DNA of 64,000 nucleotides from Rickettsiales bacterium. GTDB lineage: Bacteria; Pseudomonadota; Alphaproteobacteria; Rickettsiales; JABCZZ01. Under the pieces are notes generated by a model. That model did no database searches and was not told the origin of the DNA. It saw nothing but the letters and a program-made list of their open reading frames with translations. Position numbers and translations under genes: made by a program. Shown here piece after piece: positions 1 through 8,701 of the stretch. The stretch is from positions 248,001 through 312,000 of the forward strand of contig DASTXE010000006.1 in assembly GCA_035765535.1 (NCBI GenBank), read 5' to 3'. Each line of letters opens with the position of its first letter. The first letter of the stretch is position 1.

Positions 1-219
1 TGCCGCCACATTACGCGCATCCGCAATATCCTGCCCCGCGCAGCAGGCACCTTTTTTACCGATAGCCGCGCCGTGATCGTAGAGCTGGAGTGTGATGCCA
101 ACCACATCATACCCCTGATCTTTCAATAGCGCAGCCACGACGGAACTATCCACCCCGCCTGACATCGCCACCACGATGCGGGTATCCGCAGGTGCTTTAT
201 CTATACCGTATTCATTCAT
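1..219 (-). CDS. mnmA: tRNA-specific 2-thiouridylase MnmA (5' part only)
   Basis: This is the N-terminal 73 residues of MnmA, whose remainder lies before the window. MnmA is the cytoplasmic ATP-dependent enzyme that puts sulfur on C2 of the wobble uridine in tRNAs for Lys, Glu and Gln. The PP-loop SGGVDSS that binds ATP is visible about residues 19-25, followed by the family stretch [12 protein letters not shown] and the ACCAG segment with the first catalytic-region cysteines. The ATG at 219 is the only sensible start; a weak purine-rich stretch precedes it. It is divergent from the RelA/SpoT-domain gene, with an 84-bp AT-rich gap between them. Confidence 0.93.
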   Translation of the reverse strand, partial: MNEYGIDKAPADTRIVVAMSGGVDSSVVAALLKDQGYDVVGITLQLYDHGAAIGKKGACCAGQDIADARNVAA

Positions 220-303
220 GTTGAATATATCTCTTCAAGCATTTACAATTCTTTAGACTTTAAGCAGGTCTATTAGCATAACTTCTGATATTCTGTAAAT
301 GAT

Positions 304-1302
304 ATGTCCAAAAAAATTAATGACGATATTGAACTAGAATATAAGAAAAAATTTCCTTTTTTTGAACTTTTACGTGACGAGGCAGAATTCATATTAAATA
401 GGAAGATACAAAAAGAAAAAATAAAAGTTCATACAATTGAAAAGAGAATAAAAGATGTAAAATCACTACTAAGAAAATGTGACCGCCAAACTGACACAGA
501 AAAGGTTTCAAATTTTGATCCCTTTATTCAAATTAAGGATATCGTTGGCTTAAGAATCATTTGCCTCTTCAGAGAAGACATCAATAAGATTGAAGAGTTT
601 GTAAAGAAAGAATTTGATGTGGTATCTTATGAAGATAAGGTGAACCAAAGCACGGATTCTTTTGGTTATATGTCAGTACATTTTATTCTCCAATTAAAGA
701 AAGAATTAAATGGCGCTCGCTATGATGATATAAAAAATATCCAATTTGAGTTACAAATACGAACAATCTCTATGCACGCATGGGCAGTGATTTCACACTT
801 CATTGACTATAAAAGTGATGCAGATGTCCCTTCACATTTAAAGAAGTCTCTCAATGCATTAAGTGCATTATTCTATGTAGCAGACACACAGTTTGAGAAT
901 TTCATAAAAGACAGAAAAGCAGCCCTTATAGAATTAGAAAACAAGTCTCCTGAGAAACTAAGCCAGCAAGAAATCAATTTAGATAGTTTAAATACATTCT
1001 TGAATATTCAGTTCAGCAAAAGGATCAATCCTAATAATCATCCAAGTCAATCTGAATTAGTAGAAGAATTAAAACGTGCTGGTTATAACACTATACAAGA
1101 AGTGCATGCAGATCTTGAACGCGGCAAAAAAGCTTTTGAAAAATACGAAAAAGAACACCCCCCAGCAAATGATTCTAAATTTGCAGCAGTCGGCGTAGTA
1201 AGAGTAACCCTATCTATAGTTAACCCAAAATTTAGAGAAACACGCAATAAAAGTGATACACGTAAGAATCTATATCAGCAGTATGAAGAGTATATAACTT
1301 AA
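304..1302 (+). CDS. RelA/SpoT-domain (p)ppGpp synthetase-like protein, stand-alone
   Basis: A 332-residue cytoplasmic protein with a nucleotidyltransferase of the RelA/SpoT synthetase type and no HD hydrolase, TGS or ACT domain. Visible motifs are the ATP-binding RIKDVKS (48-54), DIVGLR (79-84), GYMSVH (121-126), ELQIRT (149-154) and HAW (158-160), so catalysis looks possible. Residues 200-332 form a charged helical tail I do not recognise. Family members make (p)ppGpp or, in toxic versions, (p)ppApp or pyrophosphorylated tRNA; which applies here cannot be read from sequence. The gene is clearly AT-rich compared with its neighbours and has no obvious ribosome binding site. It sits alone between two core genes, which suggests acquisition. 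It could be a small alarmone synthetase or a defence/toxin-type enzyme. Confidence 0.85.
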   Translation: MSKKINDDIELEYKKKFPFFELLRDEAEFILNRKIQKEKIKVHTIEKRIKDVKSLLRKCDRQTDTEKVSNFDPFIQIKDIVGLRIICLFREDINKIEEFVKKEFDVVSYEDKVNQSTDSFGYMSVHFILQLKKELNGARYDDIKNIQFELQIRTISMHAWAVISHFIDYKSDADVPSHLKKSLNALSALFYVADTQFENFIKDRKAALIELENKSPEKLSQQEINLDSLNTFLNIQFSKRINPNNHPSQSELVEELKRAGYNTIQEVHADLERGKKAFEKYEKEHPPANDSKFAAVGVVRVTLSIVNPKFRETRNKSDTRKNLYQQYEEYIT

Positions 1303-1305
1303 TCT

Positions 1306-2520
1306 CTAAGCAACAAGCTCGCGCTTGACCTTCTCTGCATCTGCAGTATTCAGGAATTGCTTGATATTACGAATAGCCTGGCGCAGGCGCTGGCGGTTTT
1401 CCACCAGTGCAATACGCACATGGCTGTCACCATACTCGCCAAAACCGATGCCCGGCGCAACAGCGACCTCGGCATGTTTCAGCAGCAATTTGGAAAACGC
1501 AAGCGAACCCATATCGCGGTACGGCTCCGGTATCGGCGCCCACGCAAACATGGAAGCCTTTGGCTCCGGTATCTGCCAGCCCGCTTCAGCAAGGCCCTTG
1601 ATAAGAACATCGCGGCGCTCTTTATAGAGGTTGCGCACCTGCAGCACACAGTCCTGCGGCCCATTAAGCGCCGCCGTTGCCGCAACCTGGATCGGCGTGA
1701 ACGCACCGTAATCAAGATAAGATTTAATACGTGTCAGCGCCTGGATCAGACGTTTATTACCCACGGCAAACCCGATACGCCAGCCCGCCATGGAATAGGT
1801 CTTGCTCATCGTCGTAAATTCGATTGCGACATCTCTGGCGTTCTTGATCTGCAGGATCGAAGGCGGCGGATTACCGTCAAAATAAATTTCGCAGTACGCT
1901 AAATCGGAAAGAATAAATATCCCGTGCTTTCGGCACAATTCGACAATCGGCTCGTAGAATGCAAGATCAACTGTCTCCGCTGTAGGGTTACAGGGATAAT
2001 TCAGCACCAGCGCCACCGGCTTCGGCGTGCAATGCTTTATGGCGCGCTCAAGCTGCGCCATAAAATCGACTCCAGGCCCTTTCGGTAGATGCCAGATAGA
2101 CGCGCCCGCAATCACAAACCCGAACGGATGGATCGGATAGCTGGGATTGGGAACCAGTATAATGTCGCCAGGGCTGGTGATGGCTTGCGCAAGGTTGGCA
2201 AGCCCCTCCTTGGAACCGATGGTCACAACGACTTCACTGTCAGGATTCAGCTCTACACCGAAGCGGCGCTGGTAATAAGCAGCCTGCGCCTTACGCAGAC
2301 CATAGATGCCCTTGGACTGGGAATAGCCATGCGTCGAACCGTCCGCAATCGTTTCGCATAATTTGTCCACGATGTGCTTGGGCGTCGGGGAATCAGGATT
2401 ACCCATGCCCAGATCGATAATATCACGGCCTTCGCTGCGCAGTTTAGCTTTCGCCCCATTTACTTCAGCAAACACATACGGGGGCAGTCTCTTAATCCGG
2501 TAAAAATCTTCTTCAGCCAT
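1306..2520 (-). CDS. alaC: PLP-dependent class I/II aminotransferase, AlaC type
   Basis: A 404-residue fold-type I aminotransferase. The closest recognisable group is the AlaC alanine transaminase / LL-diaminopimelate aminotransferase-like family, which exchanges amino groups between glutamate and pyruvate. The PLP lysine is K240 in SKTYSMAGWRIG; NYPCNPT (174-180) and D206/Y209 complete the cofactor pocket, and the N-terminal DLGMGNPDSPTP is typical. Its start lies 25 bp after the stop of the Ala/Pro-rich lipoprotein gene on the same strand, so the two may be cotranscribed. No strong ribosome binding site is seen. The substrate (alanine, aspartate or diaminopimelate) cannot be settled from motifs alone. 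Confidence 0.88.
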   Translation of the reverse strand: MAEEDFYRIKRLPPYVFAEVNGAKAKLRSEGRDIIDLGMGNPDSPTPKHIVDKLCETIADGSTHGYSQSKGIYGLRKAQAAYYQRRFGVELNPDSEVVVTIGSKEGLANLAQAITSPGDIILVPNPSYPIHPFGFVIAGASIWHLPKGPGVDFMAQLERAIKHCTPKPVALVLNYPCNPTAETVDLAFYEPIVELCRKHGIFILSDLAYCEIYFDGNPPPSILQIKNARDVAIEFTTMSKTYSMAGWRIGFAVGNKRLIQALTRIKSYLDYGAFTPIQVAATAALNGPQDCVLQVRNLYKERRDVLIKGLAEAGWQIPEPKASMFAWAPIPEPYRDMGSLAFSKLLLKHAEVAVAPGIGFGEYGDSHVRIALVENRQRLRQAIRNIKQFLNTADAEKVKRELVA

Positions 2521-2545
2521 ATTCGCGGGTTCTTAAACTTCGATG

Positions 2546-4099
2546 TTAGTTGTTGCCGAAAGAATCGTTCTGGTGCTGGGAAGCATAGCGCGAATTGTTG
2601 ATATAAGCACCCGAAGCATCATCCCTCGGCGGGGTCAGCTTGACAGGCTTCTCGTCGGTAAGTTGCGAGATGTCAGGAAGCTGATTGCCTTCGATAGCGG
2701 CCGGATTATTGGCATTAGCAGGTGCACCGGCATCGGCTGCTGTAGCAGCAGGAGGAACAGGCGCAGCCGCGCTGTTTTTCGCTGGGGTAGCATTAGCCGC
2801 AGGTTTAGCACCGGTATTCTGTGCCTGCTGTTCGTTCATCCATGAACCATTGCCGGAACTCTGCTGCGCAGGAGCAGCACCTTCATTGACTTTCACAGGC
2901 GGCAGCATAACGGGAGCCGCATTGGCGGAAGTATTTGCCTGTGGAGTCATCAGGTCCATAGGCTGACGGGGAGCTTCTGCAACCGGAGCCGGAGCAGGTT
3001 GTGGCGCAGGCTGGTAAGCAGCCGTGGCCTGGGCCTCAGCCGGAGCAGGTGCGCTGCCTCCCGCAGTGGGGTAATGCAGCGAGGGGGCTACATCGCTCGA
3101 CTGGATAGCCGCGTCAGATGCACCATTATTCATTGCCACAGGCTGCGCATTCCCTGCCGGCATTGGGCTGGTATCGACCTGCGCATTTTCAAGCGGTGCC
3201 TTCCTGACTTCCATCGTGGGTGCAGGCATAGGCGTTGCAGCATTCAGAGCATCCGCGTTGGTGGTTGAAGTCGCGGCAGTAGGAGCTTCGGGCTGTTTCT
3301 TCTTATCGGAGGAAAACAGGTTATGCACCCAGGAGACAAAACCCGGATCGCTTTTATCTGCCACTACGGGTTCAGCAGGCGCGGCTGCATTCTGTGCATC
3401 CATCGGAGCGGCAGCTGCAGACTGCGCTGCCATCTGCTGCGGCTGGGCAGGTGCAGCGAAAGGCTGCTGGGTTGGATCATTCAGCATCGGCACGGCACCG
3501 GCAGCAACGTCCGGATTGGTAACAGCCTGACCGGTCTGCGGCGAAGTCATGACCGTGGCATTCGGATCGTTCATCAGAGCCTGGCGCTCCGTGTCGGAAG
3601 CTTTCTGCTGCGAGGACAACGCGCCGAAATTATTTTTGATGTTGGTGCCCGATGGCGTCTGCGGCGTCTGCGGCACGCTGGAGAGTGACGGATAGGCGGA
3701 ATTATCCGCTACCGGCGCAGGTGCTGCGGAAGGAGGCGGCACATCGGCAGCAGCCACAGGCACTACCGGCTCTTTCATCGTGGAAGGATAAATGGCAGAC
3801 GGCGCAGCAGAACTGCCTACGACCGGTCCGCGCATCGGTGCGGGTGATTGCGCCATAACTGCAGCCGGCAGCCCCGAGCTGCCCAGATTCTCTTCCGCAG
3901 GAACGCGGCGCAGGCCAATCTTGCCTTCCACCGGATTCATCATCGGCGCATGGCGATTGCTGAAATCAACTGTCGAACCGTCCGGCACCCTGCGGTCAGG
4001 GGCGAAATAGCTGTCGACCTTCTGCATGTCGCATCCCGCAAGCGAATGCATGATCAGCAAAGAGCCTGAGAGCATCAACAATTTTTCTCTACGGTTCAT
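2546..4099 (-). CDS. Ala/Pro-rich putative lipoprotein of unknown function
   Basis: A 517-residue protein with an N-terminal signal segment ending in a lipobox-like HSLAGC (cysteine 23), so probably membrane-anchored in the envelope. Most of the rest is low complexity: Ala, Pro, Gln and Asn with many PAPAP-type runs and few hydrophobic residues, as in a disordered periplasmic linker or surface protein. A short ordered-looking part with the motif PVEGKIGLRRVPAEENLG follows the lipobox. A GAGG-type ribosome binding site stands about 9 bp before the ATG. It is divergent from phaC and upstream of the aminotransferase. No catalytic domain was found; the compositional bias makes homology by eye unreliable. 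Confidence 0.7.
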   Translation of the reverse strand: MNRREKLLMLSGSLLIMHSLAGCDMQKVDSYFAPDRRVPDGSTVDFSNRHAPMMNPVEGKIGLRRVPAEENLGSSGLPAAVMAQSPAPMRGPVVGSSAAPSAIYPSTMKEPVVPVAAADVPPPSAAPAPVADNSAYPSLSSVPQTPQTPSGTNIKNNFGALSSQQKASDTERQALMNDPNATVMTSPQTGQAVTNPDVAAGAVPMLNDPTQQPFAAPAQPQQMAAQSAAAAPMDAQNAAAPAEPVVADKSDPGFVSWVHNLFSSDKKKQPEAPTAATSTTNADALNAATPMPAPTMEVRKAPLENAQVDTSPMPAGNAQPVAMNNGASDAAIQSSDVAPSLHYPTAGGSAPAPAEAQATAAYQPAPQPAPAPVAEAPRQPMDLMTPQANTSANAAPVMLPPVKVNEGAAPAQQSSGNGSWMNEQQAQNTGAKPAANATPAKNSAAAPVPPAATAADAGAPANANNPAAIEGNQLPDISQLTDEKPVKLTPPRDDASGAYINNSRYASQHQNDSFGNN

Positions 4100-4231
4100 A
4101 ATAATTCGCCTCTATTCTTAAACATATCATTGCACTATGCGTGGGTGGCCGTTATGATTACCGAAATATAATATATGTTCAAGTTATTTGGATATATAAA
4201 ACTGTAAAATGAAATAAAATATTTACCTACT

Positions 4232-6010
4232 ATGTCCGAACCGCAAGCCGACGCGGCGACGTTCGCCGCAAATTTCGCTAAAATTGCCGAGCAGTCGCAA
4301 GCGATCTTCCAGGAATTCATGGCACGTAATTCCCAGTCCAACGCCTTTGGAACCGGGGATCCGCTGCATATCGGCAGCGCGTTTGCGGAATGGTTCACGC
4401 ACATCATGAACAACCCTCAGAAAGTGGTGGAAATCCAGATGAATCTCTGGCAGGACACCCTGAATCTGTGGCAGCATACGATGCAGAAGTTCCTAGGCGA
4501 GGAAACCGCTCCCGTCATCCAGCCTGACAGCCGCGACAAACGCTTTAAGGATACGGCCTGGCAGGAAAGTGTTATTTTCGATTTTATCAAACAGTCCTAC
4601 CTGCTCACGGCACGCTGGATGCAGCAGAGCGTAAGCCAGGCACAGGAAATGGACCCGCAGACACTGCGTAAGATCGATTTTTACACACGCCAGTTTGTGG
4701 ACGCGATGGCACCGTCCAATTTCCTGCTGACCAATCCTGAAGTGCTCAAGAAAACATTGGAAACCGGCGGCGAGAATATCGTGCGCGGCCTCACCAATAT
4801 GCTGGAGGACCTTGAAAAAAGCAAAGGCGCGCTCCGGGTCAGCATGACCGATCACAGCGCCTTTGAAGTGGGCAAGAATCTTGCCGTTACCAAGGGCAAG
4901 GTCGTCTATCAGAATGACCTCATACAGCTTATACAATACGCGCCGTTGACCGAGAAGGTCCATGCTGTTCCGATGCTCATCATTCCGCCCTGGATCAATA
5001 AATATTATATTCTCGACCTGCAGCCGGAAAATTCCCTGGTGCGCTGGCTGGTAAGCAAAGGCTTCACCGTCTTCGTTATCTCATGGGTGAACCCGGATGA
5101 AAATCTGGGCCATAAGCGCTTTGACGATTACATGCTCGAAGGCATTATTGCCGCGCTCGATGCCATTGAAAAAGCTACCGGCGAGAAACAGATCAATGCG
5201 ACCGGCTACTGCCTTGGCGGCACGCTGCTGGCGATCACACTGTCCTACCTGAAGGCAAAGAAGCTTGCGGATCGCATCAAGTCCGCCACTTATTTGACTA
5301 CGATGGTGGATTTCAGGGAAGCGGGGGAACTATCTGTCTTCATCGACGAGGAACAGCTTAAATCGCTCGAATCGCGCATGTCCGGCAAGGGTTATCTCGA
5401 CGGCGACGATATGGCCGTCACTTTCAATATGCTGCGCGCCAACGATCTGATCTGGTCCTTTGTCATCAATAATTATTTGCTGGGCAAGGACCCCTTCCCG
5501 TTCGACCTGCTGTACTGGAACTCGGATTCCACACGCATGCCCGCGGCCATGCATAGCTTTTACTTACGCAATATGTATCAGAAGAACCTGCTCATCGATC
5601 CGGGCAAGATTACGATCGCAGGCGTACCGGTTAACCTGCAAACCATTGATACTCCTACCTATATGCTCTCCACTCGCGAAGATCACATCGCTCCGTGGAA
5701 GTCCACCTATGCCGCAACCCAGATATATAAAGGTATCAAGCGCTTCGTGCTGGCGGCCAGCGGCCATATTGCAGGCGTTGTAAACCCGCCTGCCAAGCAG
5801 AAATACAGCTATTGGATTGCCGACAGCCTGCCGCAATCGCCGGACGAGTGGTTCCAGAAAGCCTCTGAAATCAAGGGCTCCTGGTGGGATGACTGGGAAA
5901 AATGGCTCGAGACCTATAGCGGCGGGAGTGTTCCTGCGCGCGAACCCGGAAAGAGCGGCCTGAAAGCCCTGGAAGAGGCTCCCGGCAGCTTTGTGAAAGT
6001 CCGCAGCTAG
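4232..6010 (+). CDS. phaC: Class I poly(R)-hydroxyalkanoate synthase PhaC
   Basis: PhaC polymerises (R)-3-hydroxyacyl-CoA into storage polyester on granule surfaces. The 592-residue length is normal for class I. The N-terminal PhaC_N region spans about residues 90-260, and the alpha/beta-hydrolase core has the lipase-box variant GYCLGG with nucleophile C327, D484 in TREDHIAPW and H512 in SGHIAG. These are the catalytic triad at the expected spacing. No Shine-Dalgarno sequence is visible before the ATG, although the 130-bp divergent gap is very AT-rich. No phasin, phaA/B or phaR lies next to it; a matching depolymerase is found about 33 kb away in the same window. Confidence 0.95.
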   Translation: MSEPQADAATFAANFAKIAEQSQAIFQEFMARNSQSNAFGTGDPLHIGSAFAEWFTHIMNNPQKVVEIQMNLWQDTLNLWQHTMQKFLGEETAPVIQPDSRDKRFKDTAWQESVIFDFIKQSYLLTARWMQQSVSQAQEMDPQTLRKIDFYTRQFVDAMAPSNFLLTNPEVLKKTLETGGENIVRGLTNMLEDLEKSKGALRVSMTDHSAFEVGKNLAVTKGKVVYQNDLIQLIQYAPLTEKVHAVPMLIIPPWINKYYILDLQPENSLVRWLVSKGFTVFVISWVNPDENLGHKRFDDYMLEGIIAALDAIEKATGEKQINATGYCLGGTLLAITLSYLKAKKLADRIKSATYLTTMVDFREAGELSVFIDEEQLKSLESRMSGKGYLDGDDMAVTFNMLRANDLIWSFVINNYLLGKDPFPFDLLYWNSDSTRMPAAMHSFYLRNMYQKNLLIDPGKITIAGVPVNLQTIDTPTYMLSTREDHIAPWKSTYAATQIYKGIKRFVLAASGHIAGVVNPPAKQKYSYWIADSLPQSPDEWFQKASEIKGSWWDDWEKWLETYSGGSVPAREPGKSGLKALEEAPGSFVKVRS

Positions 6011-6088
6011 GAAAGAAGCTTTTCACTTGACATACACCCGAAAATGAGTAGTTTTCCACGAAACCTGAGAGAATATTGAGTTAATGTT

Positions 6089-6256
6089 ATGGCAAAGAAA
6101 AATATCGTTCTTGTAAAACTCGCTAGCACCGCTGACACCGGCTTCTTCTATGTAAAGAAGAAAAACCCGAAGAAGCAGACTGAAAAGCTTTCCTTCCGTA
6201 AATACGATCCGGTTGCGCGCAAGCACGTGGTTTTCAACGAAACCAAGCTGAAATAA
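6089..6256 (+). CDS. rpmG: 50S ribosomal protein L33
   Basis: A 55-residue ORF beginning [20 protein letters not shown] and ending in the basic FNETKLK tail, which matches bacterial bL33, a small protein near the E site of the large subunit. The central [11 protein letters not shown] and the [10 protein letters not shown] stretches are diagnostic. It is the form without the zinc-binding cysteines. It lies between phaC and yajC on the same strand with a 49-bp gap to yajC. The frame is uninterrupted and the end is TAA at 6254-6256. Confidence 0.95.
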   Translation: MAKKNIVLVKLASTADTGFFYVKKKNPKKQTEKLSFRKYDPVARKHVVFNETKLK

Positions 6257-6305
6257 GCTCGCGTCCGCCCTTCCTCTTTTACGCCCGCTTTCAAGGGAGT
6301 ATACT

Positions 6306-6701
6306 ATGTTCGTTTCGACTGCTCTTGCGGCTGATCCTGCAGATACCGCCGCTTCTGGTGGAATTCCCCAGCTTATGAGCGGCGCGCTGCCGATGATCCT
6401 CATTATGGTGGTGTTTTACTTCTTGCTCATTCGCCCGAACCAGCAGAAAATTAAAGAACATGACACTATGGTCAAAGCCTTGCGCCGCGGCGATAAGATC
6501 GTCACGTCCGGCGGCATTATCGGCACCATCAGCAAAGTGGAAGATGATAATATTGTCGTGCTGGAAATCGCCGAAAACGTAAAAGTCCGTGTCATGCGCG
6601 ATACGATCTCCCACGTCCTCACCAAAACCATTGCCAACGATAACAAAGCCGAAGACAAGAATTCCGGCAGCAAACTGACGGAAAAATCTGGCGGCAAATA
6701 A
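6306..6701 (+). CDS. yajC: Preprotein translocase accessory subunit YajC
   Basis: A 131-residue inner-membrane protein with one membrane helix (about residues 27-45, MILIMVVFYFLLIRP) and a cytoplasmic domain beginning NQQKIKEHDTMV and running through RRGDKIVTSGGIIGTI, the family hallmark. YajC associates with SecDF and SecYEG in protein export. A strong AAGGGAG ribosome binding site stands 6 bp before the ATG. It is followed after 18 bp by secD, the usual order. The first residues (MFVSTALAADPADTAASG) look like a small periplasmic N-terminus. Confidence 0.95.
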   Translation: MFVSTALAADPADTAASGGIPQLMSGALPMILIMVVFYFLLIRPNQQKIKEHDTMVKALRRGDKIVTSGGIIGTISKVEDDNIVVLEIAENVKVRVMRDTISHVLTKTIANDNKAEDKNSGSKLTEKSGGK

Positions 6702-6719
6702 CATATAAGGATTTCCGGG

Positions 6720-8318
6720 ATGCTGGATTTTTCGCGCGGGAAAATAGTTGCTGTATTTTGTGTCTGCCTGCTTTTCATTCTTCTAGCTATTCCCAATCTG
6801 CTTCCTGAAAAAACCCGCGAAACCATTCCGGGCTTCCTTCCTTCTCGCACCGTAAATCTGGGCCTGGATCTGCAGGGCGGTTCCTACCTGCTGCTGCAAC
6901 TGGAACTTGACCGCTATATGCACGAGCAGCTGGCCGATATCGTGGACAGCCTGCGCACGGCGATGATCTCTAAGAAAGTCATGTACCGTGGATTGGGCAT
7001 TACCGGTGCCGGCAATAATGAAACGGTAAGCTTCACATTGATTAACAACAGCAATGTGAATGTAAAAGACATGGTGCGCGAGATCAGCCCCGAACTGGAA
7101 ATCGTGAGCCAGAAAGACGGAACCTATAATATCGGCTACTCACAGGAAGCGTTGAAGACCAAAAAACTGCACCTGCTGGAACAATCCATCCAGATCGTGA
7201 ATCGCCGCGTCAATGAAACCGGCACGCGCGAGCCGATCATCCAGCGCCAGGGTGACGACCGTATCGTGCTGCAGGTTCCCGGCCTGCAGGACCCGGAAAG
7301 GCTGAAAGCCCTGCTCGGCAAAACCGCGAAAATGACTTTCCACCTCGTAGAGGAATCGCTCAGCATGAGCGATCTTGCCAGCGGCAAAGTGCCCGCCGGC
7401 GTTCACGTCATGTACGAAGACGAGCGCGGAGGCACGAAAGAAAAGCCGATCAGAATGCCGGTAGGTATCAAGACCAAGGTTATGTTAAGCGGTGACCTGC
7501 TGGTGGATGCTTCCGCAACCTTCGACAATCAGACGAACGAACCCGTCGTGAGCTTCCGCTTTAACACGGTCGGCGCACAGAAATTCGCAGAAATTACGCG
7601 AGAGAATGTTGGAAAGCGCTTCGCTATCGTCCTGGACGGCAAAGTCATCACCGCTCCTGTTATCCGTAGCGCCATTCTCGGCGGCAGCGGCATCATCTCC
7701 GGCAATTTCACCTCCGAATCCGCCAACGATCTCGCGGTTCTCCTGCGCTCCGGCGCCCTGCCCGTTCCTCTCAAAGTGGTGGAAGAACGCAGCGTCGGCC
7801 CGAGCCTCGGCGCGGACTCCATCAACGCAGGCAAACAGGCATCACTGCTGGGCGTCGTACTGGTCATGGGCTTCATGCTGATCAATTACGGCATCTTCGG
7901 AATCTTTGCTAATGTCGCCCTGTTCTTCAACCTCGTATTCATCATGGGCGCGCTCTCGCTCTTCCAGGCAACGCTGACGCTGCCCGGTATCGCTGGCATG
8001 GTATTGACGCTCGGCATGGCGGTGGATGCAAACGTGCTGATCTATGAACGTATCCGCGAGGAACTGCGCAACGGCAAAACACCATTTACCGCCATCGACC
8101 AGGGCTTCCGCGCTGCACGCGGGACCATCATGGATGCGAACGTAACCACGCTTATCGCAGCCATTCTGCTATTCTACTTCGGGACCGGAACGGTTAAGGG
8201 CTTTGCTGTCACGCTGGCCATCGGTATTCTGGCGTCGATGTTCACCGCCATCGTGCTGACCCGCCTGATGGTGTCGGTATGGCTGCGCCGTACACGTCCT
8301 AAGATCGTACCGATCTAA
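6720..8318 (+). CDS. secD: Protein translocase subunit SecD
   Basis: A 532-residue RND-family membrane protein that uses the proton gradient to help pull secreted proteins out of the SecYEG channel. It shows a first membrane helix (about 8-26), the conserved NLGLDLQGGSYLLL motif, a large periplasmic part with the REPIIQRQGDDRIVLQVPGL segment, and a C-terminal block of five helices including GMAVDANVLIYERIREEL. An AAGGA ribosome binding site is 8 bp before the ATG. In most alphaproteobacteria secF follows directly, but here the next gene is an unrelated 67-residue secreted peptide, so secF must be elsewhere or absent. Confidence 0.96.
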   Translation: MLDFSRGKIVAVFCVCLLFILLAIPNLLPEKTRETIPGFLPSRTVNLGLDLQGGSYLLLQLELDRYMHEQLADIVDSLRTAMISKKVMYRGLGITGAGNNETVSFTLINNSNVNVKDMVREISPELEIVSQKDGTYNIGYSQEALKTKKLHLLEQSIQIVNRRVNETGTREPIIQRQGDDRIVLQVPGLQDPERLKALLGKTAKMTFHLVEESLSMSDLASGKVPAGVHVMYEDERGGTKEKPIRMPVGIKTKVMLSGDLLVDASATFDNQTNEPVVSFRFNTVGAQKFAEITRENVGKRFAIVLDGKVITAPVIRSAILGGSGIISGNFTSESANDLAVLLRSGALPVPLKVVEERSVGPSLGADSINAGKQASLLGVVLVMGFMLINYGIFGIFANVALFFNLVFIMGALSLFQATLTLPGIAGMVLTLGMAVDANVLIYERIREELRNGKTPFTAIDQGFRAARGTIMDANVTTLIAAILLFYFGTGTVKGFAVTLAIGILASMFTAIVLTRLMVSVWLRRTRPKIVPI

Positions 8319-8443
8319 GCGATTGTTTATAGCTCTTTGATGCCAGCACCCGCGCGGGACACTGCATCCTTATCCCCACCACCCTATAGTGCAAACACCG
8401 TTTAGGTACTTAAAAAAACTCCAAAGCAGAAAGGTGGTTTCTT

Positions 8444-8647
8444 ATGAAGAAAGCAATAACAGCATCGCTTGTTTCCGGTATCCTCTTGCTCGCAGCTTCC
8501 TCGGTATATGCATTGCCAAGCTCCAGCATGCCGGATGGCTCTACCTCCAACGGCGGCGTCAATGGCAGCGTTGACAGCGGTGCCAATGGTGACGGCGCGG
8601 ATAGCGGAGCCAACGGCAGCATTGGCGCAACGAGCGGCGGCCGCTAA
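8444..8647 (+). CDS. Small secreted Gly/Asn/Ser-rich peptide
   Basis: A 67-residue peptide with a clear signal sequence: MKK, a hydrophobic core about residues 5-19, and a likely cleavage after VYA (residues 21-23). The mature part of about 44 residues is almost only Gly, Asn, Ser, Asp and Ala, with repeated units such as DSGANG occurring twice. It has no cysteines and is acidic. A GGTGG-type ribosome binding site lies upstream, and an intrinsic terminator follows at once, so it looks like its own transcription unit. I do not recognise a family; similar small Gly-rich secreted peptides exist in alphaproteobacteria without known roles. Confidence 0.65.
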   Translation: MKKAITASLVSGILLLAASSVYALPSSSMPDGSTSNGGVNGSVDSGANGDGADSGANGSIGATSGGR

Positions 8648-8654
8648 AACGAAC

Positions 8655-8690
8655 ATGGGCAGCGGTAAAAAACAACCGCTGCCCATTTTA
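8655..8690 (+). terminator. Intrinsic terminator after the small secreted peptide gene
   Basis: A perfect 12-bp stem (ATGGGCAGCGGT at 8655-8666 pairing with 8675-8686) closes an 8-nt A-rich loop and is followed by TTTTA. It stands 8 bp after the stop codon. As it lies between convergent genes, the hairpin may also act on the minus strand, though the T-run there is poor. Confidence 0.88.
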
Positions 8691-8701
8691 TTCAATAATT
8701 G

